DNA of 64,000 nt from Vermamoeba vermiformis (taxonomy: Eukaryota > Tubulinea > Echinamoebida). Shown here piece by piece: positions 48,194 to 61,064 of this stretch (position 1 is the first letter of the stretch; each line of letters begins with the position of its first letter). A model generated the notes under the pieces. The model worked only from the letters and a program-made list of their open reading frames with translations, ran no database searches and was not told the DNA's origin. The position numbers were made by a program, and so were the translations under genes. The DNA lies in assembly GCA_045837725.1 (NCBI GenBank), contig JBEWZL010000099.1:1-64000 (forward strand), given 5' to 3'.

Positions 48194-49771
48194 ATGTGCT
48201 CAAGAATAGTTGCTAAAGCGGGCTCATTAAGCTTGATGCCCGTGTTATCACCTTTCTCATTCTTACTTGGCACTTGGGCGGGAACGGTAATTAATTTTAT
48301 TTAATTAGCGCCTAATATTAAACATTACGGATGATCATAATATGGGCCTGCAATTACGCCTATTAAATTTCTTTTTAGGCGATATTTTTCATGATTTTAT
48401 TCAATTTTAAATTTTATTTGAGACGACCATATATTGCGTTTACATTTAATATAGCATTCATAATAGCATGCTAATTGTCGAAAAATTATTGGAATAAAAG
48501 AATATTAAATTTGTTTTATCATTAGGGAACTGGCAAGTACCCGACGATTTCTTCGTTTAAATATTATGAACGCACAACGTAAGTACAATAATATTATAAT
48601 ATGCAATTCGATCCAGCCTTGATGAGCTAAGATCTTTTGCTCGATCAGGTTCTCCGCTTACCCTGACAAGCCTTACATCGTCTACAACCAAAAGTCATTT
48701 GCAGTTGACGATCAGCACCACAAACCAATTTATGATAAGATTTTGCACGTTGAGAGTGGTAAGTTGATGAAGTTGCCTGGAGCTCCATCTCGCCTGCAAC
48801 GATTTTTTGAGTAGCTACTTACTCCTGACTTTGTAAATAGGTTTCTTGCGTGTAATTAATATGGAATCGTACAATAAGATCGAGCTAGTGATGGCAGATC
48901 CGGCAGGTAGCGTTCAATTGTACGAGGGACTCGTGGAATCGAAACCGGCCTCTGGCGAGAAGAAGCTCACATTTTTATCGAACAACGTCGTTACTACATC
49001 ATCTGCTAAGCAAGTTAAGCAAGTACGTTCAAGCTTGAATCATAATTACCTTTGAATTTGAGCATTTTTTGGAGTAACTCGATCTGGTTAGAAAACATGC
49101 TTACAATGCTTTAGGTCAATAGAATATTCACATACACGCCTGGCACACCAGATCTATTGCACTACGATCTGCAAATGAAAGCTGTGGGCCAACATTTACA
49201 ACCGCATCTGAGCGCTACATTGCACCGTGTCCGCGCCTCTAGTATCTTCGCAGAACCAGCTCAAATTACGCCTGAAGAACTAGCGAAGGACAAGAGAAGT
49301 TTTGATGCTATTGTAGATGTTAGAGAGGAACGAGAGTTCAATAACGGGCACATTGAAGGTACGCGATCTAATTTCCAAACGTTCACTGAACGAGTTCCGA
49401 AGGCACCGTATCTCGCAACTTGAAATTAATCTAGCACGTATTAAGTCCGTTTTAATAGGCGCTATTAACATTCCTATGGGCCACTTCATGGCGCAGTACG
49501 ACGGCAAAGACGAGCTGGTCACCGCATTGAAGGGCAAAAATATTGTAGTATATTGTCAAGCAGGCGTGCGATCGCAGATTGTTGCCGAGGCGATTAAAAA
49601 GGTGCGTCTATATTTTGATTCTAATTAGCATAATCAATGCAATAATTTTAAAATTGGTCTGCTGTTGTTAGTTTATGCATTAACTGATTACCTTTATTAT
49701 AGGCTGGCTTTAATGTTACTAACCTAATTGGCGGTTATAAAGCCTGGGCTGCTGAAGGTAACAAAACTTAA
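48194..49771 (+). CDS. Nitrobindin-rhodanese fusion protein
   Basis: Seven or so exons join in frame. Residues of about 15-180 form a nitrobindin (THAP4-type heme-binding barrel): SPFSFLLGTWAGTGTGKYPT, GFLRVINMESYNKIELVMAD, and the proximal-heme His in MKAVGQHLQPHLSATLHRV. The rest is a single rhodanese domain: FDAIVDVREEREFNNGHIEG, AINIPMGHF, active-site loop YCQAGVRSQIV and LIGGYKAWAAEG. Nitrobindins hold ferric heme, bind NO and isomerise peroxynitrite to nitrate. Rhodaneses carry sulfane sulfur on the Cys. The fusion suggests a link between NO/peroxynitrite handling and persulfide. No targeting signal is obvious. I do not know of this exact pairing as a described protein. Confidence 0.88.
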
Positions 49772-49779
49772 GACCGGAT

Positions 49780-50095
49780 GTAATAAACACCTTCAATTCA
49801 GAATTAAGCTGCTTGAAATATTATAACATAATTATATCCATTTGCAATTGCAATGCTGTTGCTTGTAGAATTCTGTTCCAAGTTTGGCTTTCAGAGAATA
49901 ATGTCACAATTGACAGCAACGCTGCGATTCTGTTATTTATTTTTTTCCATTGTATTGATCGTCAGCGCAATACACTTTCTTTGTTGCCTTATTGACTTTA
50001 GTAGCAAAATATGAGGTTTGACACCATTGACGGGTACATTGTTCTTTGAGCGCAAAAAAAATCGCCGATCAAATTTCGTGTTGGTTCATTTAGCA
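49780..50095. other. Intergenic; no feature recognised
   Basis: AT-rich spacer between the nitrobindin-rhodanese and fucosyltransferase genes. No supported gene. Confidence 0.4.
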
Positions 50096-50101
50096 CTAAA
50101 A

Positions 50102-51774
50102 ATGCGAACACACGCGAGGCGGAGGGACGTTCTTCGCGGAACTAACAGGCGAATTATTTTATTTGCTGTCGTAAGCAGCATTTTATTTATTGTTTTATAT
50201 TCGCACGCTGGATCGAGGTTGTCATCCGTAAGCGAGCCGAAAAATCAACCAAAAAATGAAGAAAGTAATATTGTAAATACTTATGACGAGAAAACTGATA
50301 AACAGCCCGGATCTGATCACACGAAAACCCCAAAAATCACCATTTTATTTTGGGAAGAGTCCGCTGTTTATTGGCTCGGCAAGCATATGTTAGTAAGTAT
50401 AATATAAATATTAAAATTAATAATTTGTGTTTTGGAAATAAAATTACGCCTAAAAATCTTTCGACTTTTCGGATCGCAACCAGACTGGCTCACAATTTAA
50501 TATTAATATTATAAACCTTCATAAAAGTGTTAATGCTCACAAATTTTAAGCAAGTTAATAATATTCTACATTAGGGTCAAGTTTCAAAATGCCCGATCCA
50601 TTGCAATTACACCATGGATAAGTCTCTTTTGCCAGATGTCGACGCGGTGTTATTTCATTTGCCTACTTATAATGGATTACCTTCTCAAAAATACGGAAAT
50701 CAGAAATACGTCGTAAGCACAACGAAATGCCTATTGAAATCTTAATGCTAACGGTACTTTGAAGGCTTTTTCTATGGAAAGCGAGGGATATTATAGTATA
50801 ATGAAGAGTAAGTATATTGATAGCAAGATTACGTTTTGCAAACGGTACTAACAAAATTGTTCCGCAGATCCGGAAGTCATGAGCAAATTCGATCTTACGA
50901 TGGTAAATTCGCATTCCTTGTTCATAAATATAAACGATTAGCTTATATAATACAACAATAGACGTACAAATTATCTTCTGACGTGCCTGCACCCTATTTC
51001 GGACCCAATGAGACGCGCTACTTAACTCCACCCCAAAATAAGGTCAGTTTAATTAAATATAGTACTCGATATATTCTAATCTTATTTAATAGACTGGCGA
51101 TGCACCTGTTGTGTTTATTGCATCCAATTGTGGTCCGCTTAATAATCGTAACGATTACGTAACGGAGCTAATGAAGCATATCAAAGTCGATTCGTACGGC
51201 AAATGCCTGCATAATAAAGTAAGTACTATTGATATAGCATTATTGTAGGTGTTTAACTGTTTTGTCAGGATTTTCCGGAAGGAGATCAAGGCGGTCGAAC
51301 TAAGTTGGAAATGATGGCTAAATACAAGTTCTATTTGGCCTTCGAGAATAATAACAATATCGATTACGTGACGGAGAAGTACTTTCAAGCGTTAGTTATG
51401 GGTACTGTGCCTGGTAAGAACCTTTTTGTAACGCGTTGACTTTTTTTGACCGCATCTGCCTTAGTTTACATGGGCGCGCCTAATATTGATACGTTCAAGC
51501 CTGCCGCACACTCTATTATCAAAGTAACGGATTTCGAGTCGCCAAAGCAATTGGCCGAGTACCTGACGCTGCTGGATCAAAATGACGGTAAATTTGAATT
51601 TCAGATTGAGAAAAATATGAGGACTAAGAGGTAATATTATTAGCGCTGTATAACGAGTTCTTAGCATGGAAGGTTGAAGGGCTATCAGCGTCGTTTAAGA
51701 AACTAATCAGCATTAACAAGTTAGATGCGCGGTGTAGATTGTGTTATAAGCTAGCAGGCATTGATCCGAACTAA
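50102..51774 (+). CDS. Alpha-1,3-fucosyltransferase-like protein (GT10)
   Basis: About ten short exons. A type II membrane start ([20 protein letters not shown] then [16 protein letters not shown]) places the catalytic part in the Golgi lumen. A Ser/Asn/Lys-rich stem follows. The catalytic core shows [26 protein letters not shown], the GT10 signature [19 protein letters not shown], and [19 protein letters not shown] then FAPAHS-like [20 protein letters not shown]. It moves fucose from GDP-fucose onto GlcNAc of glycans. The first ATG with the basic pre-helix segment was chosen as start. Confidence 0.88.
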
Positions 51775-52070
51775 GATGTATAATACAGACGAGACAATAT
51801 AAATAACTTGTATAGGCCCAATTTTACAAAAGCGTTTACATCCGAACAAAGGTTTGTACCCGCTAGCTCTTAGGGTTGAGAGTCGGAGCCAGTGTACCAA
51901 GTAGGACCATTGGAAGGTCCATAATAAGGAGTCGGGCAGAAGGCACTTGGTTGGGCTGTTGTCGTACAAAGCTTGTGAATCTTATCGGAGATAGAGATCT
52001 CCTTCTGAAATGCAGGGAAAAGAAAAAGTTGCACGTGTTTCATTTGTTTATCTCTCTGTAGAATATTATA

Positions 52071-53139
52071 ATGCACAGTATAGCTCAAATCGTGGCACTG
52101 ATATTAACGGCCAGCGTAATTGCCCACGGTAAGTCTTCATTCAACGCAGGTTTACTTTAGCAACGACTCTTCTCCAATACCTACAATAATTTAAATATTA
52201 ATAGAATAATTATTGGCTATATTTGAATCTGTAAATTTTATACCGCAGCGAATCTTGAAAATCGTTGGAGATTCAAACATTTTTTAATTTACCTTTTAGG
52301 TTGCCAGTTTAACTGTTCCGTCGTGGATTATGCCCCGAAGAGTTTATGCACGTATTACAAACAAAACTCCGATTGGCTGCCTTCGGGCTACGTATCTGCC
52401 GCGAGCTGCATCTGCAGTGCCACATTGGGCAATAATCAAGATCTTTCGCTCAGCGTCTCCGAAAAGCATCATTACGATTCTATATGGAACGAAGTATTAT
52501 CACTTACAGAGTCCTTGACCACAGCTGAATTAGTCGAAGTCGAGATGCAGAAATTGCAGACGAAGAAAACCGCTTTGTTGGATAAATTAAGCGAATCTAT
52601 ACCATCAAAGGACTCTATGCACCTCGAAAATGAACGAATGGCCTCGCAAGATACAGCTGGATGCATTAGATCATATCTTTTAAAAGGTCATGCTTCGATC
52701 GGCAATGATATTAAGGATGAGTTGCGCGCTCGTAAAAATTCATCATGTACCGCGTAAGTACTCCTATATTTAAGTATTTTTACGGCTATAATCGCCCGCT
52801 GCGCGCAATCTGCAAGATTTTAAAATTTCAATTTGCCAGATCGCGGCTTTTTTTTTGGTTCCACGGTTCATGAAACTAAATCAAACGCAATAACTGACCC
52901 TATCTTATATTATTAGAGGCGGATATATTTGCTCTCCAAGCTACAACTCTTGGGTGCTGAAGAATTTCGTTCCGATCGCGTACACGCTGCATCTCGAAGC
53001 TTACAAGCACTGCTGTTGCTCTGGAACACCTGCGCCTGAATATGACTGGGCTTTGGTTACATTTTTTGGTTTTGCACCGTGCCCTGTATTGACTGCTAGT
53101 GTTAAGAAATGGGGATCTTGCGAGTGCGGTGGCTGGTAA
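52071..53139 (+). CDS. Cysteine-rich secreted protein, family not recognised
   Basis: Three exons. A signal peptide (MHSIAQIVALILTASVIAHG) is followed by CQFNCSVVDYAPKSLCTYYK, SAASCICSATLGNNQDLSL, a helical acidic stretch (ESLTTAELVEVEMQKLQTKK), then a cysteine cluster in the last exon (YKHCCCSGTPAPEYDW, GFAPCPVLTAS, GSCECGGW) at the C-terminus. At least a dozen cysteines imply disulfides. No membrane anchor. Possibly an extracellular or cyst-wall protein; the function is not known. Confidence 0.75.
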
Positions 53140-53144
53140 TGAAA

Positions 53145-53585
53145 TATATCTTAGCTTAAGTAGCCTATCAACCGAAAGATAAGCTTATTTGATTGTAAAG
53201 GTAATTAAATTTGGCGAACGTGGTTGAACGACAACAAAAAATTGGCAGATTCGATAACGCACCATTCGTGCAACCACTCATGACACAAGCAGTCTTCTCA
53301 TAACTTCCGGGGTAACAAAAATATTTCAGGTAATAAAGCAAATCGCCGAAAGAATTCAGATTCGAATTAATTCAAATCTAAATCTGACACTGTCAACCAT
53401 TTTTTCACCGGGTATTTAATTATGCTTATATTTATAGCAAATAGATTTGGAAAGCAACAATTATTTTCGTAATTATGTTGCTAATAATTAGCAAAAGTGC
53501 AGATGTGCCAACGGGATAAATTTTGGTAGAAACTTGGCTTTCTGCAAGGAATTTATGACAATTAAATTAATATTTTAAATTTTGT
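53145..53585. other. Intergenic, upstream of the DUB-piggyBac gene
   Basis: No gene recognised. If the next gene is a transposon, its left end should lie here. I could not identify a terminal repeat or TTAA pair by eye. Confidence 0.4.
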
Positions 53586-53588
53586 AGC

Positions 53589-56500
53589 ATGTTGTCTGCG
53601 CAACTCAACGCATCCAGCAATGATAATCAAGAGCAACTCCACAGTAATTCAGAACGTCTTCCTAAAGACACCTCCGAAAAATTACTCGAAATAGAAGATG
53701 TAGAAATGAACACTGACCCGTAAGTCGGAGAGTTTCAATATTGAGCCGAATTAACGAAAATATCCCTTTGATCCCGGCGCACGAAAAAAAATTTATAAAT
53801 ATTGAAGGGACAATTATTTTAGCGGGTTATTAGCAACATTGATTTTTTGGTAGGGTATTTTAATTATTCTAAGCTTACAGTAATTTATGGCGAAGGGTGG
53901 TGCGGAGATCGGGTGAGGATCACTAAATCTGCCGTTGTAAGATGGTGTTTTCCATAATTTGGCATACGCAACGTTGAATTATTTATACCCATCGTTGTGT
54001 GTATGAGTAAAATCTTGTAGACAAAAATACAGTCCCGAATTTTTCCATTTATCTGTTTCTGGATGGAGGCGACAACACATGTGCACACTAGAGTTGTGGA
54101 ATGCGGACCGGACAATTCTGTTGACCGGTCTAGCGTCCGCCATGACTATAGGGTGGTTAGCTTGTCCGCCACCAGCCAAAACAAGATCGTTGGTGCAGCC
54201 TTTCGGCGTTTATTCAAAATTGATCCAGAAAATAAGAAAAATATTCCTCTAAGGTACGTATTTATTTCTTATTAGTTTTGGGAATTTGTTGCGTAAATTA
54301 AAATTTTAATTAATTAAATTAACTTAATTAGTAACGGCTAGTTTTTAGGGCGGTAATCTCGACCCTTTTAGCAGAGGAGCCCAATATTACAATGCCCTAC
54401 GGCAAGCTTGAGGAGTTCGTAAAGCAGATAATTGCTGGCGATTTGAAGGTGAAAAATTCAGATGGCGTTTTAGAGCGGTTCTACTCTTTAACTTGGAACT
54501 GCAGCCTGATTTGTACAAAACCAATTGAAATTGGTAAGTATTTATCGATAAATAGTATTGAGCAATTAAATCTAATGTCACAATTTTAGATTCACCGATC
54601 TACGACACCCTTAATGATACCGCCTTTATTGACTCCGAGCCTATTACTTGCTTTGAACAATTGATTGAGGAGAGTACGCATACTGAATTACCTGCGTAAG
54701 TAAGATTACCGTCAGTGGGGTTAATTATAATGATCTCGTGACACAGGGCTACGGAAATGGTCTCAGCTTTCGGCGTTGATATTCTGGTCTATCACCAGTT
54801 TTTTGACGAGTCTGAATACTCATCCTTTAAATCCTCGCTGTTCCAAGACATTTTGTTCTCACCAGAGGGCAAGATCAATGAACGGTTGACTGCAGTTACC
54901 AAACGGCTGTATGCAGTGTACGGAAATACAGGCACCGGTATCTCCTATAAGTATGATTCAATATATCAATTTTATTTATTCTAACAACTACTATGAAGCA
55001 ATTTCTACCGTGATTCTACGAATCAAACACCCGAGTGCATCCAGCTACTATTCCGAAAACTACGCGACTTTGGCTACTTTTGCAGTCACTCAACTTGTGT
55101 AATGTTTACTGCCTATCCGCCTTTATCGGAGGATGACATAGAACTAGCTCGGGCAAATAACCGAGAAGTATTCCCCGCCATGGGATCGCATGCTGATAGT
55201 ACGCAACAAACTATTGTTATTGCATTTGTATTTATTTTATCAATTAGATGACAAGTACTTGGGCAATGCAAGAGACGTTGTTGTGTTTACGGTCTCTGGT
55301 TTCGTAGATCCAGATGAATTGGTGGCTAACTGTGATGCCCCACCGGGGTGGCGCTTTGTGGTGCAGGAGCGTTCGCAGACTGGGACTCGTGAGTGCGTTA
55401 CCGTTTACGCAACAATTAATTTCTAATGCATTGTGCTTAGGGGATGTTGACATTCCGCTCGTGGACAATATGATGCTTTTACAACCAAAACGAATGCAAT
55501 CATACTTGAAACATCGAGTAGTCGGTGTATATTCCAGATTTATACGTTGGGTGGCGACAATTCGTAATGTAGATGTAAACATTTACGAGTCCGAGAAACG
55601 CAACTGTGGTAAGCTGTTAATATTTGGTCTGTACTTCCACTAATTATTTTATAGAGGCAAATACAACTCTTGGTTATTCTTTGTCGACCTGGACAACCAA
55701 CAAACAAAAGCTAATGCAGTGGAGGCGAGCACTGCGGCCTTCGACAAATGCCAAGAAACGAAAACTCTCGCGCAGTGGACTGGCTCGGAATACGGAACCT
55801 ATTAAGCCTTTGATTGATATATTTTTCCCCACCGGAGGTTGTTGGGCGTTTGCTCACTTGCTTTTGCACAACAATCAACTGTTGTATTGTGCGTCTTGCA
55901 AAGTTTTGCTCATCGAGCAGTTGCATGAATGTGCCGTTGGTAAATCATGTATCTTCGGCCCGAGAAAACATCTTAAAGTAAGTGACAATCTTGACGTTTA
56001 ATCACTTCAATCAAAATAACGAAAGCTCAGGTTGGGGAGCTGTATTCCAAGTTCGATTTGGCCAAAGCAGAATTTACTGGTGGCTTAACAATAGACTCCT
56101 CCTTTAATGGCCTCAGTCAAATAGGTAATTCCAATTCTGCAAATTAAACGGCGCGATGGATTAATTCACTCCAGGTTGTACGTCGATGTTACTTCGGAAA
56201 AATTTCCCTGGTAATAATTGGAGTAATTGGCGCGAGGGGGTTATAACAGTTGGTGGGGCGGGCGGCACGATGATTGATGGCTCATTTGTCGTCAATCGCG
56301 GGGCAGATTCAGCAAGGAATGACATGGTGCGGCTCAATTGTTATCACTGTCTTCCTCTCGAAATTGCGGTTGAATATCAAGAAGATGTCTTCCAATTCAT
56401 CGGTAAGCAACTTTCGCACTGTGTCAATTTGTGTAATGATTCATTAGGCACGTGGTTTGTTCGTCGAGTGAACCTGGATGCATACACTGAATTCTCCGTC

Positions 56501-59500
56501 GAGCCGTTCTACACATTTGAGCTATTCAATCGTCATAAATTCCTACGCGAACACCCCTTGGCTCATTCAGTACCAACGATCAGTAAGAGGAGTCATTTTT
56601 ATCATGCACTTTGTTGACACTGAGTTTCGCAGATCCATTGCTGGTCCAAGTTTGCGAATTGTACCAACGAGTTGCCGGTGTCGTGGATGAGTTAGAGTTA
56701 AGTGACGCAGGCGGGCTTGCTATGGCGACAATATTTGGCGAGCAGCCACTGGATCTGGTGCTACAGTACCTACAGCTCCATTATGAAGTGTTGCTTTGCT
56801 CGCTTGGACTTTTTGAAGTTCCTGAGTTCGATCCCAATGCATTCATTGCCGCTTTCAACCAGCTGAGTGATCTCGATGGAATTCCTTGAAATAAATACTC
56901 ACGTGCTTTTTCTGCAGTAATTCGCCATTTTCTGTTTTGAACCAGTTCGATGCTTATGTTGTTGCAAGATACCACCAATTGCCGGCCTTCAGTAGGGTAA
57001 ATGAACCCGATCCTAATTTGTCATCGAATTTTCATATTTTTTATTTTACCTAAACGGCGAAAATCTCAATTAAATTTGGACGTTCTAGAGTAATTTACTA
57101 CATTTTTTAGCCAATACTAAGGTACTATTTTTTTTGGATGCAGATGTCGCTTGTTCGTGTCTTTTCGGGTAAGGCTATGTTATTTGCGCTATTAAAAATT
57201 TATTTTTAATGTGTCGTATCTTCAGACACCGATCTACAACGTTTTATAGCTTCTCCAAATGTCATGCAGTCGTTGATCCACTTCCACGAAACAAATGAGC
57301 GTGGTCTCTCAATGGGCGACATTCACTGGGTCTACGAAGCATATCACGGCAATATAGCAAAAGATGAATTTATTGCGATCATTAATAACATTTTAAAGTA
57401 AGAAAATTCGACGGTCGATCTGTCTTCTGTGCTAACAAATTTACAGCCAGCCAAAAAATAGAGGCAATTTTACTTCGCATAAGATAGGAAAGATACAATT
57501 ATATCCATTTGAATTTGAGGTAAGAATAATAATCTTGTGCAGTGTAATCCTAATTTTCTGCGATAGTCTCCGCTGTTTAAATTTGGGTTTGTTAACCCAA
57601 GTGTTCGTTGTTTTCTGCACGTATGCTTGGTACTTATTGCAAAGGTCCCGTGTCTACGGCAACTGTTTGAACAGTCAACTACCGAGATTGCAATGCTAGT
57701 CAACGAGTATTTACTCAAATTCATTGAACAAAGCCAACCGGTCGATGCTGCAGTTCTGTTTGAAAGACTAGCAACTACTCTCGCTATCAATTCTAATGTA
57801 CGAACAATTGTGCAAGCTGGACAACAAGACGCTACCCTATTGTTACAAGATTTGTTAAATTTGGTAGATTCGCGGCGAGAACTAGCTATCCAATTCAGTA
57901 CGGCGATATTTGATGAAAATTCTACCCAAGTGAACGACGGAAGAGTGGAGCAGATCAACTGTACGTATTGTTTTTGCGACACATAACTAATGTAGTACAG
58001 GGATCGACATCTACTTCAAGCCATCCGTTCAGAGTGTTCAACAAGGAATTGACGATTTTTTTGCTCCGGAAGTGGTAGAATATCAAGCAAAGGTAATTAT
58101 TATCAATGTTTGTTAACGAAGTACTCGATCTAATGATAAAAAGGATTGCCAATTACGCAAACAGGTGTTGAACCACCCAAAACTGTTATTGATTCGAATC
58201 AATCGTTTCTCCGAGCTCGATGAACACAAGCAAGTTCGACGTTTGACAATCGAAACATCCGTTCACTTTGAAGGAACTTTGTACCTACTTTATGGTGTAA
58301 TTTGGCACGATGGAAAAACTCGCAATAATGGACATTATGGAGTTGTTGTCAACGAACGCTGTGCTTTACATTGGAACAATTATAATGATGCTAAAGTTAC
58401 ACGGGTATGTTTTTTCCAACAAGCGATCTCGGACTAAATGTCAAGTAGGAGCGTGTTGCTATTCTTTCGCAGTTAAGCGGTGGTGTTCGCTCCGCCAGTG
58501 CAGTGGTTTACATTAAACAAGCCGAAGTCGGCATTCAATTTCCGTTGAAGACTGCCGTTCCTGCTTCCTGTACGATGCAAACAAGGAAACGTAAAATCAG
58601 TGTCGCTTGCGACCTGTTGGAAACAGAAGACAACTTAATTGCTCCTCCTAAAAAAAGTAAGTGCAACGCGGCTAATTTAATTCTAATGCACCGTTAAGAA
58701 CCCAAGCAATTGGAAAAAGGCCAACCAAAGCTTCAGACACCTTCGATAGATAAGGAGTGGCAGCTGCCAGACTCGCATATTGTTGTTAAGGCTGTAACCG
58801 ACGATCTCCTTATGGTGGATAAAGTGGCACCGGGAAGCAAAATAGCTCTTGAGCAAATCAAGTGCATTTACAAAGTACGCTTCCATAATGTATGTATGCG
58901 AGATAATCGAATGGTTGTCTTATTTTGGCTAGGATCTATGGGAATGGCTCATCGATTGGAAAAATAAGAAGGTGCAAACAAATTGGATATGCGAGTCGGA
59001 CATTCGGGCAAATGCACTATTAATAATGAATAAGTACTTCCAATCTCCGCATGCACTATCCAATCAAGGTTGGCAAATACGAGATAAAACAAGTAAAGGT
59101 TTTGTTCGTACCTCCTTTTGTACGTTGGATAGCGGGCCCACCAATAAGCAGCCTATGACCAACACTAGCATCTTTTCGCGCTTTTTGCCTGGTACGTATC
59201 ATTCATTCGAGCGTTGAATATTCTCAGAATTAATGAATACCGCAGAGCAAACCCGTTTACAGATGGTCGAAGATATAAACCGTTATGCCAGTCTTTCATT
59301 TTCTGAAGTTATGCAAGAACGAAAAACATGGCGTTTGAACAAAACTGCACAGCTCAAACTTTGGGCCGAGAAAATGCAACAAAAATACAAAGGTAAATAT
59401 TACATAAGCTAACGAGAAAACAAACATTCTGATCACAATTAGGATTGCTAACGGTACCAAGTTGGGTTTCAAACGTAAAGCATTTGGAAGAATATTTTAG

Positions 59501-61014
59501 TACCGAGTTTGAACCTTCCGAAGAAGACAAAGTTACTTTTCAAAAGCAAAGAACAAATTGGAAACCACTTACGCTGCCAGAATTTGATATATTCATTGCC
59601 ATTGGGATCGCAAGTCGTTGTGTTAAAGGTCGTCGCCTCAGAGATTACTGGACTATCAAAGATCCCTTGTATGGCAACGAATGGATATCGTCAAAAATGG
59701 GCCGAGATCGATTCGAACAGATTATGCATTATTTCCACTTTGATATTGACAAAGTTACTCAAGAAGTAGCTCAACGATGCCAAAAAAATTGGTCTCCATC
59801 TCAAAAAATTACCTTTGATGAAACCATCTTGCCGTTTTTGGGCCGCTTTTATGCCCGAGTAAGTACTTGTTATCGTTAGATAATACATTTTAACTAACGT
59901 AACTCAGCAATTCATTCCAAGCAAGCCACATCCAAACGGTGTCTTACTCTACTTGGCCGCCGATGAATCTTACTACATTTGGGACTTCGATATATTCTTG
60001 GGTCTATGTCTGCCTCCTAAATATCAGCTGTTAGAGCTAGCCGAGAAATTGAACAATCACAAGCCTGGCCACGTGATTATAACAGATAGCAAATGGGGTG
60101 CGGAAGAGACGGCTACTATTTTGGATGAACAAGGCATTAAATTCTTGTTGTCGGCAAAGAAAAATGCTCCTTCATATATATTTGGTACTTTGCAAAATCC
60201 TCTACAAGAACCAGGGCAACACTTGACGTTTGAAAAAGAAGGCACTGCTGGTCCGATTATTGCTCACTCTTTCCGCGATAACAATGCAATTATGAATCTC
60301 TATTCCAATTACGTCGATGGTTAGTTCAATATTAATCAAAGTGTTTATCTAATTTCATTGCAGCGTCATCAGCCGCAACAGATCTGTGTCAAGGAGTACC
60401 GTCGACTGCAGTAAGCTTCTTATGCTTGCGTCATTAAGTTACTAATTTAGTTGTAAATGCAGAGTACAAAGCCACTTATTGTCCAAGAATACACAAAGAC
60501 CAAAGGATTTGTCGACGAGGCGGCAAGACAAATTCATACGTTTGATTGGCCGTTCAGATTAACAAAATGGACACAAGTAGTATGGGAAAATATTATAAAT
60601 ATAATCACTTGGAATTCATACCAGTGCTATCGCTACTATAAGAAAGTTCAGAACAATGACGAAGATCAATTTCGAGATTTCTTGCAAATTTTAAAGGATG
60701 AACTTAGTCAAGAGCAGTCTGCACGCAACAAGAAAAATGCATCTCCGTTAACTAGACACAGATCTCTCAGAACCCGAAGAATAATTGTCGCAAAAGATCT
60801 GAAATCAAAAAGTCTCTCTTCTCATGTGCGAGTTCAGAGCGAAGATGTCTTTGAAAGACGAGTCAATGGTTTTTGCCTAACGTGCAACCCACGTAAACGA
60901 AAGCAAATTAGCACAGTATGTTGGAAATGCAGCTCCGACAAAAAAAGACCAATTTTTCTGTGCAGTACTTGTAAGAACACACACAAACCCGTTTGTCGTA
61001 AGCTTAAACTATAG
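53589..61014 (+). CDS. Fusion of a ubiquitin-specific-protease-like region with a piggyBac transposase
   Basis: Roughly 20 exons join in one frame to about 1,900 residues. The N-terminal two thirds hold a Cys-box candidate (FFPTGGCWAFAHLLLHN, about 55,826-55,876) and, several hundred residues later, a clear USP His box: ITLR-like KLLLIRINRFSEL, GVIWHDGKTRNNGHYGVVV (about 58,295-58,350), then HWNNYNDAKVTRV. A basic KKKPKQ linker and an unrecognised segment lead to a DDE_Tnp_1_7 (piggyBac) transposase. Its parts are FDIFIAIGIASRCVKGRR, RDYWTIKDPLYGNEWISSKM, Asp1 in TFDETILPFLGR, Asp2 in VIITDSKWG, Asp3 in FVDEAARQ, and a C-terminal cysteine cross-brace (CLTC, CWKC, CSTC). All three Asp are present. 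One join (about 56,824-56,921) needs a weak GTTCG donor, so a gene boundary there is possible. The 58,660-58,697 intron joins the two halves cleanly. Confidence 0.75.
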
Positions 61015-61064
61015 AATTTGTTAACAAACTTGCTGTAGGTAGTATAATAAATACTGTTTGTAAT

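Noticed and set aside
56824-57141. A gene boundary inside the DUB-piggyBac locus (stop near 56,889 with AATAAA after it, new ATG at 57,141)
   Set aside because: The exon at about 56,922-56,997 is clearly coding and the ATG follows an acceptor-like TTTGGATGCAG, so one long gene is favoured. Only a weak GTTCG donor supports the join, and cDNA would settle it.
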